Part shown: piece by piece, positions 18,994 through 27,829 of the stretch | Numbering within the stretch: the first letter of the stretch is position 1 | Layout of the letters: every line of letters starts with the position of its first letter | From: Roseibium aquae | GTDB taxonomy: Bacteria; Pseudomonadota; Alphaproteobacteria; Rhizobiales; Stappiaceae | Assembly (NCBI RefSeq): GCF_008711285.1 | Contig: NZ_VXDC01000009.1 | Location: 124,001 to 188,000, forward strand | DNA length: 64,000 nucleotides | Direction of reading: 5' to 3' | The notes under the pieces: generated by a model | What the model saw: the letters and a program-made list of their open reading frames with translations, nothing else | The model's database searches: none | What the model was told of the DNA's origin: nothing | Translations under genes and position numbers: made by a program

Positions 18994-20472
18994 TCAACGG
19001 CTGCGGGCGATCTCAAGCAGAAGATCCGTGTTCAGCACCGCGTCCAGATGGTCGCCGAGACCATCCAGCACCGCATCGATACTGGCACCATAAGACAGGT
19101 CCGACGCGGCACCGAAACCGGCCAGGTAGGCCTTGCGGAAGGCGTCATGGGTGAACAAGCCATGGAGATAGGTGCCTGCCACCAATCCATCGGCCGAGAT
19201 CGCGCCGTCGTTCCGAGCTTCCGGCCCCTGCCCGAGCCGCATGACCGGGCGCGCGCAATCCGCGCCAGCCGTGCGGCCAATATGAATCTCGTAGCCCGCG
19301 ACGGGCGCGCCTGTTTCAAGATGCCGGCCCTGCGCCTCAACCAGGGATTTGTCGGGCGTCAGTTCGGTCTCGACAGCGAGATATCCCAAACCTGACACCG
19401 TGCCGGGGCGTCCCTCGATCCCCTCCGGGTCCGAAATCCGTGTCCCCAGCATCTGGTAGCCGCCACACACGCCCAGAATGCGCCCGCCGCGCCGGTGATG
19501 CGCGGCAAGATCGATGTCCCAACCCTGTTCGCGGAAGAACGCAAGATCGCCGATCGTGGACTTCGACCCGGGCAGCAACACCAGATCGGCATCTCCAGGC
19601 AAGGGAGAACCCGGCGCGATCAATTCCAGCGTGACAGCAGGTTCGAGGCGCAAGGGGTCGAGATCGTCGAAATTGGCGATCCGGGAGATGACGGGGACCG
19701 CGATCTTCACTGCGCCGGTCCCCTGGCCCCGTGCCAGGTCGAGCGCGTCTTCTGCCGGCAGTTTTCGGGCATCGGCAAACCACGGCACGACACCGAGACC
19801 CTTCCACCCTGTGCGCGTCTCGATTTCCCGCATGCCGTCGTCAAACAGCGAGACATCCCCCCGGAACCGGTTGATGAAAAAGGCCTTGATGCGCTCTTTT
19901 TCGCAGGGCTCCAGCACGGCATGCGTTCCCACAACCGAAGCGATCACCCCGCCCCGGTCGATGTCGCCGCACAAGATCACGGGCAGATCGGCAGCCTCGG
20001 CAAACCCCATATTGGCAATGTCCCCCGCGCGCAGATTGATCTCCGCAGGACTGCCCGCGCCTTCGACGAGGATCAGATCCGCCTCGGATTCAATTTTCGA
20101 AAAGCTCTCCAGAACCTTCGGAAGCAATTGCGCTTTTTGCCGGCCGTATTCGCGCGCGCGCATCGTGCCGAACCGCTTGCCCTGCACGATGACTTGCGCG
20201 CCGGTATCCGTTTCGGGTTTCAACAGCACCGGGTTCATATGAACCGTCCGCGGCACCCGGCAGCCCATCGCCTGAAGCGCCTGCGCCCGGCCGATCTCGC
20301 CCCCATCGGCGGTGACGGCCGCATTGTTGGACATGTTTTGCGGCTTGAACGGACGGACGCGCAGTCCCTTGTTTGCAAAAAGGCGGCACAGACCGGCAAC
20401 GATCACGCTCTTGCCCACGTTGGAGCCCGTTCCCTGCACCATCAGCGCGGGCGTGCGCCCGGAGCGGCTCAT
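18994..20472 (-). CDS. cobQ: Cobyric acid synthase
   Basis: Glutamine-dependent amidation of four carboxyl groups (b, d, e, g) of adenosylcobyrinic acid a,c-diamide, giving adenosylcobyric acid. The 492-aa protein has an N-terminal ATP-binding (BioD-like) domain ([20 protein letters not shown], then [13 protein letters not shown]) and a C-terminal class I-like glutamine amidotransferase domain with [10 protein letters not shown] (the catalytic-type cysteine) and the late histidine in GTYLHGLF. Its ATG overlaps the stop of the YrhK gene by 4 nt (ATGA), so they are translationally coupled. It is the last clear cobalamin gene of the riboswitch-led operon. Confidence 0.97.
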   Translation of the reverse strand: MSRSGRTPALMVQGTGSNVGKSVIVAGLCRLFANKGLRVRPFKPQNMSNNAAVTADGGEIGRAQALQAMGCRVPRTVHMNPVLLKPETDTGAQVIVQGKRFGTMRAREYGRQKAQLLPKVLESFSKIESEADLILVEGAGSPAEINLRAGDIANMGFAEAADLPVILCGDIDRGGVIASVVGTHAVLEPCEKERIKAFFINRFRGDVSLFDDGMREIETRTGWKGLGVVPWFADARKLPAEDALDLARGQGTGAVKIAVPVISRIANFDDLDPLRLEPAVTLELIAPGSPLPGDADLVLLPGSKSTIGDLAFFREQGWDIDLAAHHRRGGRILGVCGGYQMLGTRISDPEGIEGRPGTVSGLGYLAVETELTPDKSLVEAQGRHLETGAPVAGYEIHIGRTAGADCARPVMRLGQGPEARNDGAISADGLVAGTYLHGLFTHDAFRKAYLAGFGAASDLSYGASIDAVLDGLGDHLDAVLNTDLLLEIARSR

Positions 20473-20777
20473 GCGCGGCCGTCCTGTTCCTGCATTTGCG
20501 CGCCATAGGGCCGGAACTCATCCGGCACCGGCAGGCGCGTCAGGTGCAGCTCCAGAAGCAGGCGGATGGTCGGGCGGACCGCGAACAGGACCGACCCGAT
20601 CAGGAACAGCCATGTTCCGGCAAAAAGCAGGCTCTCGTAAAAGAAAAAGATGCTGCCAACCACGAAGAACATGGCCGCCAGAAATTCCACAATGGTGCGG
20701 TAAAGCTCGTACTTGCGGACCACGTCCGTGTGACGCGGGGATGCATGGCGCACGGCGCCGTCAAACAGCTTGCTCAT
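20469..20777 (-). CDS. YrhK-domain small membrane protein
   Basis: 102 aa with two membrane segments (about residues 28-47 and 52-71: [20 protein letters not shown], then [20 protein letters not shown]), matching the YrhK domain, whose consensus includes F(L)AA..FVVGS..FF and [14 protein letters not shown]. The function of this domain is unknown. It lies inside the cobalamin operon, 39 nt after cobO and overlapping cobQ by 4 nt, which implies co-expression with B12 synthesis. Whether it helps cobalt or corrinoid handling or is a passenger cannot be decided from sequence. Confidence 0.85.
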   Translation of the reverse strand: MSKLFDGAVRHASPRHTDVVRKYELYRTIVEFLAAMFFVVGSIFFFYESLLFAGTWLFLIGSVLFAVRPTIRLLLELHLTRLPVPDEFRPYGAQMQEQDGRA

Positions 20778-20816
20778 GCTGCCTCCCTGTCTGTCGCGCT
20801 TCCTGGCAATACGAGA

Positions 20817-21452
20817 TCAAAACTCGATGCCCTCCTGGGGCTTCACGCCAGACCGGAAGGGGTGCTTGACCTGCGTCATGTCGGTCACAAGATCCGCCAC
20901 CTCGATCAATTCGTCCTTGGCGTTCCGGCCGGTGATCACAACATGGACATCCTCCGGCTTGTCGTTTTTCAGGAAATCGACCACTTCCGCGATGTCCAGA
21001 TAGTCGTAGCGCAGCACGATATTCAGTTCATCACACAGCACCATGCGATAGTCGCCGGAGGTGATCATCTCTTTCGCCGCCTCCCAGGCCTGCCGGGCGG
21101 CGGCGATGTCGCGCTGCCGGTCCTGGGTTTCCCAGGTAAAGCCCTCTCCCATCCGCTTGATGGTGACGAGATCGTGAAACCGCTGCAAAGCGAGGCGCTC
21201 GCCGGTGTCGATCCGGCCCTTGACGAATTGCACCACACCAACCCTGTGGCCATGCCCGAGCGACCGGAAGATAATGCCGAAGCCCGCCGTTGACTTTCCC
21301 TTTCCCTTGCCGGTGTTGACGATCACCAGCCCCTTCTCGATGGTCTTGGTCGCCATGATCTTGTCGCGCGCCGCCTTCTTTTTGCGCATCTTGTCGGCGT
21401 GGCGGGCGTTGAGTTCTTCTTCGCTCAATGTGTCGGTCGTTTTATCCGTCAT
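20817..21452 (-). CDS. cobO: Corrinoid (cob(I)yrinic acid a,c-diamide) adenosyltransferase
   Basis: Transfers the 5'-deoxyadenosyl group of ATP to reduced cobalt of the corrinoid. The 211-aa protein of the CobA/CobO/BtuR type has the P-loop VNTGKGKGKSTAGFG near residues 45-59, GHRVGVVQFVKG, and VLCDELNIVLRYDYL with the metal-linked acidic residues, plus VITGRNAKDELIEVADLVT. The N terminus is longer and charged, as in alphaproteobacterial CobO. The start ATG overlaps the stop of cobN by 4 nt, so it is coupled to the chelatase gene; corrin adenosylation follows cobalt insertion in this pathway. Confidence 0.97.
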   Translation of the reverse strand: MTDKTTDTLSEEELNARHADKMRKKKAARDKIMATKTIEKGLVIVNTGKGKGKSTAGFGIIFRSLGHGHRVGVVQFVKGRIDTGERLALQRFHDLVTIKRMGEGFTWETQDRQRDIAAARQAWEAAKEMITSGDYRMVLCDELNIVLRYDYLDIAEVVDFLKNDKPEDVHVVITGRNAKDELIEVADLVTDMTQVKHPFRSGVKPQEGIEF

Positions 21453-24400
21453 GCGTGCGGGTTCCTGGACTGCGGTTCCTGTTCAAGAGCATTTTTCAGC
21501 TCTTCGATGCGGTTACGGGTCGAGTTCCGGCGTGGCGTCCAGAGGTTGCGCACAAGCGCCTCCTCGAACCGAACCACGATCTCCCGATAGGCGGCCGGAT
21601 TGACGTCCTCAAGAAACGCTCTCACGTCCGCGTTGTCCAGATAGGCGTCATAAAGCTGATCAAAATGATGATCTCCAACCGCGCTTGTGGTTGCCGAGAA
21701 TGCGAACAAGTAATCCAGCGTGGCCGCGATCTCGAACGCGCCTTTGTAGCCGTGACGCATGACACCCGCGATCCACTTCGGATTGGCCGCGCGGCCGCGC
21801 ACCACGCGGCCGATCTCCTCGGACAGGGACCGCACCACCGGACGCTCGGGCCGGGAATGATCATTGTGATAGACTTTTGGGGCCGCGCCTTTCAGCGTCT
21901 CGACTGTCGCCGCCAGCCCGCCCTCGAACTGGTAATAGTCGTCACTGTCGAGAAGATCGTGCTCCCGGTTGTCCTGATTGTGAAGAACCGCATCCACGGC
22001 GCTCAAACGTTCAGCCAGATCGGCCCGCGCGCGTTCGCCGGCCGCGCCGCCGCCATAGGCATACCCTCCCCAATCGAGAAATGCCTCGGCGAAATCGGCG
22101 CGTTCTGACCAGATACCCTCGTCGATCAGGGCCTGAAGCCCGGCACCGTAGGCACCCGGCTTGGAGCCAAAAACACGGAACCCCGCCCGGCGGACTGACT
22201 CTTCGGCATCAAGCCCTTCAGCCTCGAACTTGACCCGGTCCTTGAGAAACCGTGCCGCGATCGGGTTCGCCGCTTCAGGTTCCTGCAACTTCGCAATAGC
22301 CCGCACCGCGCTGTCAAAGAGATCGATCTGATGGGGAAAGGCATCGCGGAAAAAACCGGACACGCGCAAGGTCACGTCGATCCGCGGACGCTTCAAATCG
22401 GACAGACTCAGGATCTCGAATCCGGTCACGCGCCCCGATCCCGGCTCCCAAACCGGTCTGGCACCGATCAGGGCCAACGCCTGGGCGATATCGTCGCCGC
22501 CCGTTCGCATGTTCGCCGTGCCCCAGCAGGTCAGCACGAGCGCCGTCGGCCACGCCCCCTCTTCCTGAAAATACCGCTCGGCCACAAGATCCGCCGACTT
22601 TTGCCCCAGCCGCCAGGCGGTCTCTGTCGGCAGGGCACGCACATCGACCGAATAGAAGTTCTTGCCGGTGGGCAACACATCCGGGCGGCCACGGGTTGGG
22701 GCGCCCGAGGGTCCCGGCTGGACGAAGCCCCCGCCGAGCGCGGTCAGAACGGCCGCCGTTTCCGCCTCTCCCGATGCGGTCACGGCAGGCGCCAGTCGGC
22801 TGCAGATCTCGTCCAGAACGAGCTGCGTGGTGGCAAAGCCCTCCGGCGCGCGCCCCGCCGCGACAAGTTGCAAAGCCAGGAGTTCGAGCCGCTCGACCGT
22901 ATCTCCGTTCGAGCGCCAGGGCGCCTGGGAAACGGCCTGAAGAACATCCGGACTTGGTCCTTCCCAGGCGGCTGAAAAGTCGCAATCAAGCGGATCGAAC
23001 CGGTCTTCTTGCCCGGCGGCTCCAGCCTCCGCATGTTCCGCGGGGACTAACAGATCCCGCGCCAAGGCACGCAGAAGGCTTTCATCGCCGGCCTTCCCCC
23101 CTCGGGGAACCCGCGCGAGAGCGACGAGCAGGTTGGTCAGGAGGTGTCCATCCGGACTTTGCCCCAAGATGTGCAAGCCGTCGCGGATCTGCAGTTCCTT
23201 CAGGTCGCAAAGATGCGCGTCCAGCCGGGCCAGCCGTGTGTCCTCGTCCATTTCGGCCGACAGCCCGATATCCTTGTCGAGACCGTGCTGGCTGGCGAGG
23301 GCCAGGATATCCCTGGCCAAGGCCCGCAGCCGGCGTGGATCGACGCCGCTGGCCAGATAGTATTCGTCCAGAAGCGTCTCGAGTTCCCCCGCGACCCCGT
23401 GGCTTTCCGCTCGGGTAAGCGGGGGGGTCAGGTGATCGACGATGACGGCGCTCGTGCGGCGCTTGGCCTGGGCGCCTTCGCCCGGATCATTGACGATGAA
23501 GGGGTAGATATTCGGAACCGGCCCAAGCACCGCCTCGGGAAAACAGGTTTCCGAGAGGGCCAGCGCCTTGCCCGGCAGCCACTCGAGATTGCCGTGCTTT
23601 CCCAGATGGATGACGGCATGGACGCCGAATACGTCGCGGAGCCAGATGTAAAAGGCGAAATAATGATGCGGCGGTACAAGGGCGGGATCGTGATACGTTT
23701 CCTTGGGGTCGATATTATAGCCGCGGGCCGGCTGAATTCCGACCACCTGGTTCCCGAACCGGTGCAGGGCAAGGCGGAACGCTGCGTCCACCACATGCGG
23801 ATCGTCTTCCGGTCGTCCCCAACGCGCCTCGACGTCCGCACGGACCTGCGGCGGCAACTTGTTGAAACCGGCTTTGTAGGTTTCAAGCGGAAGCGCTTGA
23901 AACGACTCCCGGTTTGCCCGGCCATCCAGCGCATTGGTGACCCCGGCACCAAGAACCTTCATCAAGTCGCTTTCGGAACCGGGCGCATGGCCGGTGTCAT
24001 AGCCAGCCTTTGCCATGGCGTTCAGCAGGTTGACCGCAGACGCCGGCGTGTCGAGACCAACGCCGTTCCCCAGCCGCCCGTCCTTGTTCGGATAGTTCGC
24101 AAGAATCAGTGCGGCCCGTTTGTCCCGTGCCCTGACATGCCCGAGCCGAGCCCAGTTGGCCGCCAGACCGGCAACGAAAGCGATCCGGTCGGGCACTGGC
24201 ACGAAACGGACCGGGGTCGATTGCGTGGCCTCGTCGAATTGGCCTTCTTGCTTGAAGGACACCGCCCGCGTCAGCACCCGCCCGTCGATTTCCGGCAGCA
24301 CCACGTGCATCGCGAGATCGCGGACAGACAACCCCTGATCGCTCTCCGCCCACCCCTCACGGGAGGACGAGGAAAACACCACCTGCAGCACCGGCTTGCC

Positions 24401-25258
24401 CGGCGCATCGAGCGGGGTCGTTGTGTGCGGCGCCCCGGCCTTGGAGACGGCAAATGCGGTGGCGTTGATCACGACATGGGGAGTGCCAGCCGCGAACAGG
24501 CTGGCAAGAACATCCGTCGATTCCCCATCCTTGAGGCTGGACACATAGACCGGCAGCGCGTTGACACCCGCATCGTCCAACGCGTCGATCAAGGCATCGA
24601 CCGGTGGAGTCTGGGCCGATTGCACAAGGGCACGGTAGAAAACGATCGCGGCAACCGGACGGTAGGGATCGGCCCAAATCCCTTTCAGGCCATCCAGATC
24701 CGGCCGGGCCTGACCCGGCCAGTAGATGCCTGCGCGCGGCAGGGGCACAGCCTGCGCAGGCTCTTCGCCCTTGCCGATGAGAAAGGCGCAGCGCCTCAGA
24801 AAATTGCTGTAGTTCGCCGTTCCACCTTCGACGAGATACCGCCAGAGACGATGAACCTGATCGGCGGGAAGCGTTGAGCGCCCCGCCAGTTCCTGATCCC
24901 ACTTGTCGTCGCCCGGCATGACCGCGAAAGACAGGCCTGCGCCCCGCACGGCTTCTTCCAGCCGCTCCAGCCCGTAGCGCCAGTATTCAACCCCGCCCAA
25001 GAGCCGCAAAACCACGAGCTTCGATCCGCTCACGGTCTGATCGGCATAAAGATCGGCCGAATAGGGGTGCTGCAACGCCATGATCGAGGCAAGGCGCAGG
25101 CTGGCCCTGCCCTCGTCCAGGCCCGAATGGGCGGAGGCCAGACTGCCAAGTTCGGTATCGGCGGCCGACAGGAAGATGACGTCCGCCGGATCCTGTCCCA
25201 GGTCGACGGCGTCTCCCCCGTCCTCTATGCGGCGTGTCTGGCTGGCGAGTATGTGCAT
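21449..25258 (-). CDS. cobN: Cobaltochelatase subunit CobN
   Basis: Large subunit of the aerobic ATP-dependent cobaltochelatase (CobN-CobS-CobT) that inserts cobalt into hydrogenobyrinic acid a,c-diamide. The 1269-aa length fits. Recognisable blocks are MHILASQ with FLSAADTEL at the start, GGVEYWRYGLERL, PRAGIYWPGQ, HLGKHGNLEWLPGKALALSE and the C-terminal NPKWIAGVMRHGYKGAFEIA. The ATG at 25258 was chosen since the family begins MHIL; the frame remains open to 25324. Its presence indicates the oxygen-dependent pathway; the partner subunits CobS and CobT are not in the window. It overlaps cobO by 4 nt and follows cobW after 174 nt. Confidence 0.97.
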   Translation of the reverse strand: MHILASQTRRIEDGGDAVDLGQDPADVIFLSAADTELGSLASAHSGLDEGRASLRLASIMALQHPYSADLYADQTVSGSKLVVLRLLGGVEYWRYGLERLEEAVRGAGLSFAVMPGDDKWDQELAGRSTLPADQVHRLWRYLVEGGTANYSNFLRRCAFLIGKGEEPAQAVPLPRAGIYWPGQARPDLDGLKGIWADPYRPVAAIVFYRALVQSAQTPPVDALIDALDDAGVNALPVYVSSLKDGESTDVLASLFAAGTPHVVINATAFAVSKAGAPHTTTPLDAPGKPVLQVVFSSSSREGWAESDQGLSVRDLAMHVVLPEIDGRVLTRAVSFKQEGQFDEATQSTPVRFVPVPDRIAFVAGLAANWARLGHVRARDKRAALILANYPNKDGRLGNGVGLDTPASAVNLLNAMAKAGYDTGHAPGSESDLMKVLGAGVTNALDGRANRESFQALPLETYKAGFNKLPPQVRADVEARWGRPEDDPHVVDAAFRLALHRFGNQVVGIQPARGYNIDPKETYHDPALVPPHHYFAFYIWLRDVFGVHAVIHLGKHGNLEWLPGKALALSETCFPEAVLGPVPNIYPFIVNDPGEGAQAKRRTSAVIVDHLTPPLTRAESHGVAGELETLLDEYYLASGVDPRRLRALARDILALASQHGLDKDIGLSAEMDEDTRLARLDAHLCDLKELQIRDGLHILGQSPDGHLLTNLLVALARVPRGGKAGDESLLRALARDLLVPAEHAEAGAAGQEDRFDPLDCDFSAAWEGPSPDVLQAVSQAPWRSNGDTVERLELLALQLVAAGRAPEGFATTQLVLDEICSRLAPAVTASGEAETAAVLTALGGGFVQPGPSGAPTRGRPDVLPTGKNFYSVDVRALPTETAWRLGQKSADLVAERYFQEEGAWPTALVLTCWGTANMRTGGDDIAQALALIGARPVWEPGSGRVTGFEILSLSDLKRPRIDVTLRVSGFFRDAFPHQIDLFDSAVRAIAKLQEPEAANPIAARFLKDRVKFEAEGLDAEESVRRAGFRVFGSKPGAYGAGLQALIDEGIWSERADFAEAFLDWGGYAYGGGAAGERARADLAERLSAVDAVLHNQDNREHDLLDSDDYYQFEGGLAATVETLKGAAPKVYHNDHSRPERPVVRSLSEEIGRVVRGRAANPKWIAGVMRHGYKGAFEIAATLDYLFAFSATTSAVGDHHFDQLYDAYLDNADVRAFLEDVNPAAYREIVVRFEEALVRNLWTPRRNSTRNRIEELKNALEQEPQSRNPHA

Positions 25259-25432
25259 GGGGCTGTTTTCGACTGCTTGTTTCGGTGACCGGATCCGCAG
25301 GCGGACCGCGGCTTTGAACGGCATCGCGCACGGGCAAGGTGCGGTTTTGTGGCCCGAGGCAAGATGCCGGCCGGCCGGACCTCCCGATCCCGGGGCCCGG
25401 CGAAGGGCGTCCGGGAGTATAGAAACCCTGGC

Positions 25433-26521
25433 CTACTCCGCGGCTTGCGCGGCGAGCCCGAGCGTTTCGGACACGGCGCGCAGATCGAGCCCTTTCAACC
25501 CGATCACGACGAGACGGCCCGATGCCTGCGTTCCGGCGGCGAACCAGGCTTCCACGCGGGGGCCGACGGCCTGAACCATGGCGGGCGCGGCCTTACCTTG
25601 GATCTGTGCTGCTCCCTTGATGCGCAGCACGCCCCTTTGGCGCATTGCCGCGAGCACCTTGTCCTCCAGATCCTGCAAACTGGCGAAGGCCGGCACGCTC
25701 AACACGTGGCTCTCGAAGTCATCGTGGTGATGGTGATCATGGTGATCATGGTCGTGATCGTGATCGTGATCATCATCGCGGTCGTGGTGATGATGGTGAT
25801 GCTCGTGGCGATGGGCCATATCGTCTTCGGCGGACGCTTCCCGCCCAAGAAGCACGGAAATCGGCAAGGACCCTTTCTCGCAGGCGACGATATGCACCGC
25901 CTCGCGCACATCCTTGCGGATCCGCTCCTCCACAGCGCTCAGCGCATCGGCGGAGACCAGATCAGCCTTGTTCAGCACGATCAGATCGCCGCAGCGGAGC
26001 TGATCGTGAAACAACTCCTCGATGGGGCTTTCATGATCGAGCGCGTCATCGGCGGCCCGCTGGGCCTCAAGAGCGGCTTCGTCCAGCGCGATCCGCCCCT
26101 CGGCAAGAGCGGCGGCGTCCAGCACCGTCACCACGCCATCGACCGTCACCTTGGTCTTCACCGTCGGCCAGGAAAAGGCGCGCACGAGCGGCTGCGGGAG
26201 AGCAAGTCCGGAGGTCTCGATCACGATATGCTCCGGCGGATTGTCGCGCTCCAGCAGCATCTCCATCGTGGGCAGAAAGTCATCGGCAACGGTGCAGCAG
26301 ATGCAGCCATTCGTCAGTTCCACCACCTCTTCCGCCGCGCAGCCCGGATCGGCGCAGCCATTGACCAGGGATCCGTCGAACCCCATGTCGCCGAATTCGT
26401 TCACAATCAGCGCGATCCGCTTTCCGCCGGCATTTACGAGCAGGTTCCGGATCAAGGTTGTCTTGCCGGCGCCAAGAAAGCCGGTGACGATTGTTGCGGG
26501 AATTTTTTTGCCCATGCTCAT
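25433..26521 (-). CDS. cobW: CobW GTP-binding metallochaperone, His/Asp-rich
   Basis: G3E-family GTPase thought to deliver cobalt for cobalamin synthesis. The 362-aa protein has Walker A in GFLGAGKTTL (14-23), the metal-binding CICC motif of the family in NGCICC, the ETSG segment, and the guanine-specifying NKAD. Residues about 236-268 form an exceptional run of histidine and aspartate (for example HEHHHHHHDRDDDHDHDHDH), longer than in many CobW proteins, before the C-terminal CobW_C domain. Its ATG overlaps the cobU stop by 4 nt. The alternating CAY/GAY codons make a low-complexity DNA tract at about 25720-25815. Confidence 0.95.
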   Translation of the reverse strand: MSMGKKIPATIVTGFLGAGKTTLIRNLLVNAGGKRIALIVNEFGDMGFDGSLVNGCADPGCAAEEVVELTNGCICCTVADDFLPTMEMLLERDNPPEHIVIETSGLALPQPLVRAFSWPTVKTKVTVDGVVTVLDAAALAEGRIALDEAALEAQRAADDALDHESPIEELFHDQLRCGDLIVLNKADLVSADALSAVEERIRKDVREAVHIVACEKGSLPISVLLGREASAEDDMAHRHEHHHHHHDRDDDHDHDHDHDHHDHHHHDDFESHVLSVPAFASLQDLEDKVLAAMRQRGVLRIKGAAQIQGKAAPAMVQAVGPRVEAWFAAGTQASGRLVVIGLKGLDLRAVSETLGLAAQAAE

Positions 26522-27060
26522 AGGGTTATCTCCGGGTCCTGACGGGGTTTGAGAAGGATTGGCTGGCCCGCGGCCACGAACACCGCCTGGGTGCAGACAT
26601 CGGCCATGGCCTGATTGAGCCGGCCCTGGGCATCGCGGAACGTCCGGGCCAGACGGTTGTCCGGCACTATGCCAAGGCCGGTTTCATTGGAAACGAAGAC
26701 GCACGGGCCGGCCACGGCGCGCGCAGCGGAGACAAGCTGCTCCGTTTCGGCGTGCAGATCGCATTCGGCCAGCAGGAGGTTGGTCAACCACAAGGTCAGG
26801 CAATCGACCAGAACCACCCGATCAGGCGCGGTTTCACGGGACAGGACGCCGGTCAGATCGGTCTGCTCCTCGATGGTCGTCCACCCCGTGCCTCGCTGCT
26901 GCTGGTGGAGGCCGATGCGCTCGCGCATTTCCTCGTCCCATGCCGCCCCTGTCGCGACATAGACGCGCTTCAGGCCGGAGCGGAGACACAAGCGTTCCGC
27001 CAAACGGCTCTTGCCCGAGCGTGCGCCACCTAGAATGAAAGTTGTTGAAGGCTCACTCAT
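26518..27060 (-). CDS. cobU: Adenosylcobinamide kinase / guanylyltransferase
   Basis: Bifunctional CobU/CobP enzyme that phosphorylates adenosylcobinamide and adds GMP to form GDP-cobinamide. The 180-aa protein carries the P-loop ILGGARSGKSRLAE (about residues 8-21), RVYVATG, WTTIEEQTDL, the second nucleotide motif VLVDCLTLWLTNLL and FVSNETGLGIVPDN. The ATG at 27060 directly precedes the conserved start; the frame is open further upstream but runs into the riboswitch. First gene of the cobalamin operon; cobW begins within its stop codon. Confidence 0.97.
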   Translation of the reverse strand: MSEPSTTFILGGARSGKSRLAERLCLRSGLKRVYVATGAAWDEEMRERIGLHQQQRGTGWTTIEEQTDLTGVLSRETAPDRVVLVDCLTLWLTNLLLAECDLHAETEQLVSAARAVAGPCVFVSNETGLGIVPDNRLARTFRDAQGRLNQAMADVCTQAVFVAAGQPILLKPRQDPEITL

Positions 27061-27139
27061 GCGCGGCTCGATCGGATCGTAATCGATGCCCGGCCGCGAA
27101 AGCCCGGATTTGCCATGTTCTGTCCACCTTCGCCGTCCC

Positions 27140-27347
27140 ACCGACAGCGCCGTTGTGTTTCGCCAGACGGTGGCCGGTCTCCTGGCTCGCGGTGTCGGGC
27201 GGTCCTGCGCCTTCCCGGCGCCGCCGCGCCAGTGGCAATTGCAGGTCCGCAATCCGCTTACAGTTGCGGGGGCAGCTCCGGCATAGACAGCGACCCGCCA
27301 TCGCACCGGATTCCCGTTTCGGCTTCAGCCCGAAAGACCGAAGCACC
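27140..27347 (-). promoter_or_regulatory. Cobalamin riboswitch (B12 element) upstream of cobU
   Basis: On the minus strand the leader shows GGTGCTTCGGTC at the 5' end (27347), GGGAATCCGGTG, then the conserved core GCCCCCGCAACTGTAAGCGG (around 27254-27273) and the B12 box AGCCAGGAGACCGGCC (27187-27172). These are the hallmark blocks of the adenosylcobalamin aptamer. The cobU ATG is about 110 nt past the B12 box, so control is likely by masking the ribosome binding site or by termination in this gap; no clear terminator was found. It should repress cobU-cobW-cobN-cobO-yrhK-cobQ when B12 is plentiful. The 3' boundary is approximate. Confidence 0.93.
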
Positions 27348-27360
27348 ATCGTCTGGACTA

Positions 27361-27389
27361 TCTGTAGCTTGAGATCCGCGCGCTCTCAA
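27361..27389 (-). promoter_or_regulatory. Likely promoter of the cobalamin operon
   Basis: Minus-strand TTGAGA (27389-27384), a 17-nt spacer and TACAGA (27366-27361). Transcription would begin near 27354, only a few nucleotides before the riboswitch aptamer starts. The -10 box is imperfect. The remaining stretch 27390-27576 holds nothing else I can support. Confidence 0.5.
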
Positions 27390-27576
27390 GCGTTCCAGGC
27401 CAAAGAACGGACCTTCCTGCTCCCAAGTCCTGACCTTAAGCTGGAAAATCGGGGACCGCCCTGCCGGCTGTGACCGTATCCAGACAGCCGCCTCACTCTT
27501 AAGCGTCTGTATTTCAATAGTTTTCCACAAACAACGTGGTATTTGCAGCCAGCGAAGAAAAAAACGCAAACAGGGC

Positions 27577-27606
27577 TTGGCAAACCGGCAAGGCGTTTGA
27601 TATACG
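27577..27606 (+). promoter_or_regulatory. Likely promoter of tRNA-Asn
   Basis: TTGGCA (27577-27582), an 18-nt spacer and TATACG (27601-27606) lie 42 nt before the tRNA; expected start is near 27613. Confidence 0.6.
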
Positions 27607-27648
27607 CATGCTCACCGACGGGGCGAGAGACTTTCTTGCCGTATCTGA

Positions 27649-27724
27649 TCCCTGATAGCTCAGTTGGTAGAGCAAGCGACTGTTAATCGCTGGGTCGTAG
27701 GTTCGAGTCCTACTCAGGGAGCCA
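27649..27724 (+). tRNA. tRNA-Asn (anticodon GTT)
   Basis: A 76-nt cloverleaf with encoded CCA. The acceptor TCCCTGA pairs with TCAGGGA, the D arm reads AGCTCAGTTGGTAGAGC, the anticodon GTT is at 27682-27684 and the T arm contains GGTTCGAGTCC. A stand-alone gene. Confidence 0.98.
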
Positions 27725-27829
27725 CTTTCTCAAAATATTTAAGATTTATCATCTACTTAACATCCGGCGCAGTGCAGAACCGCGCGGCTGCCGGCGGCCC
27801 GTAACAGGTCCGGCCGATACCCCGGCAAC

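Noticed and set aside
23144..24877. 577-codon open frame on the plus strand
   Set aside because: Opposite cobN, which is complete and conserved; no domain or ribosome binding site.
25720..25815. Tandem-repeat-like GTGATGGTGATC tract
   Set aside because: Not a CRISPR or minisatellite; it is the codon-level reflection of the His/Asp tract in CobW.
27386..27583. Small open frames between the riboswitch and tRNA-Asn
   Set aside because: No ribosome binding site, no recognisable content; region more likely holds promoters only.
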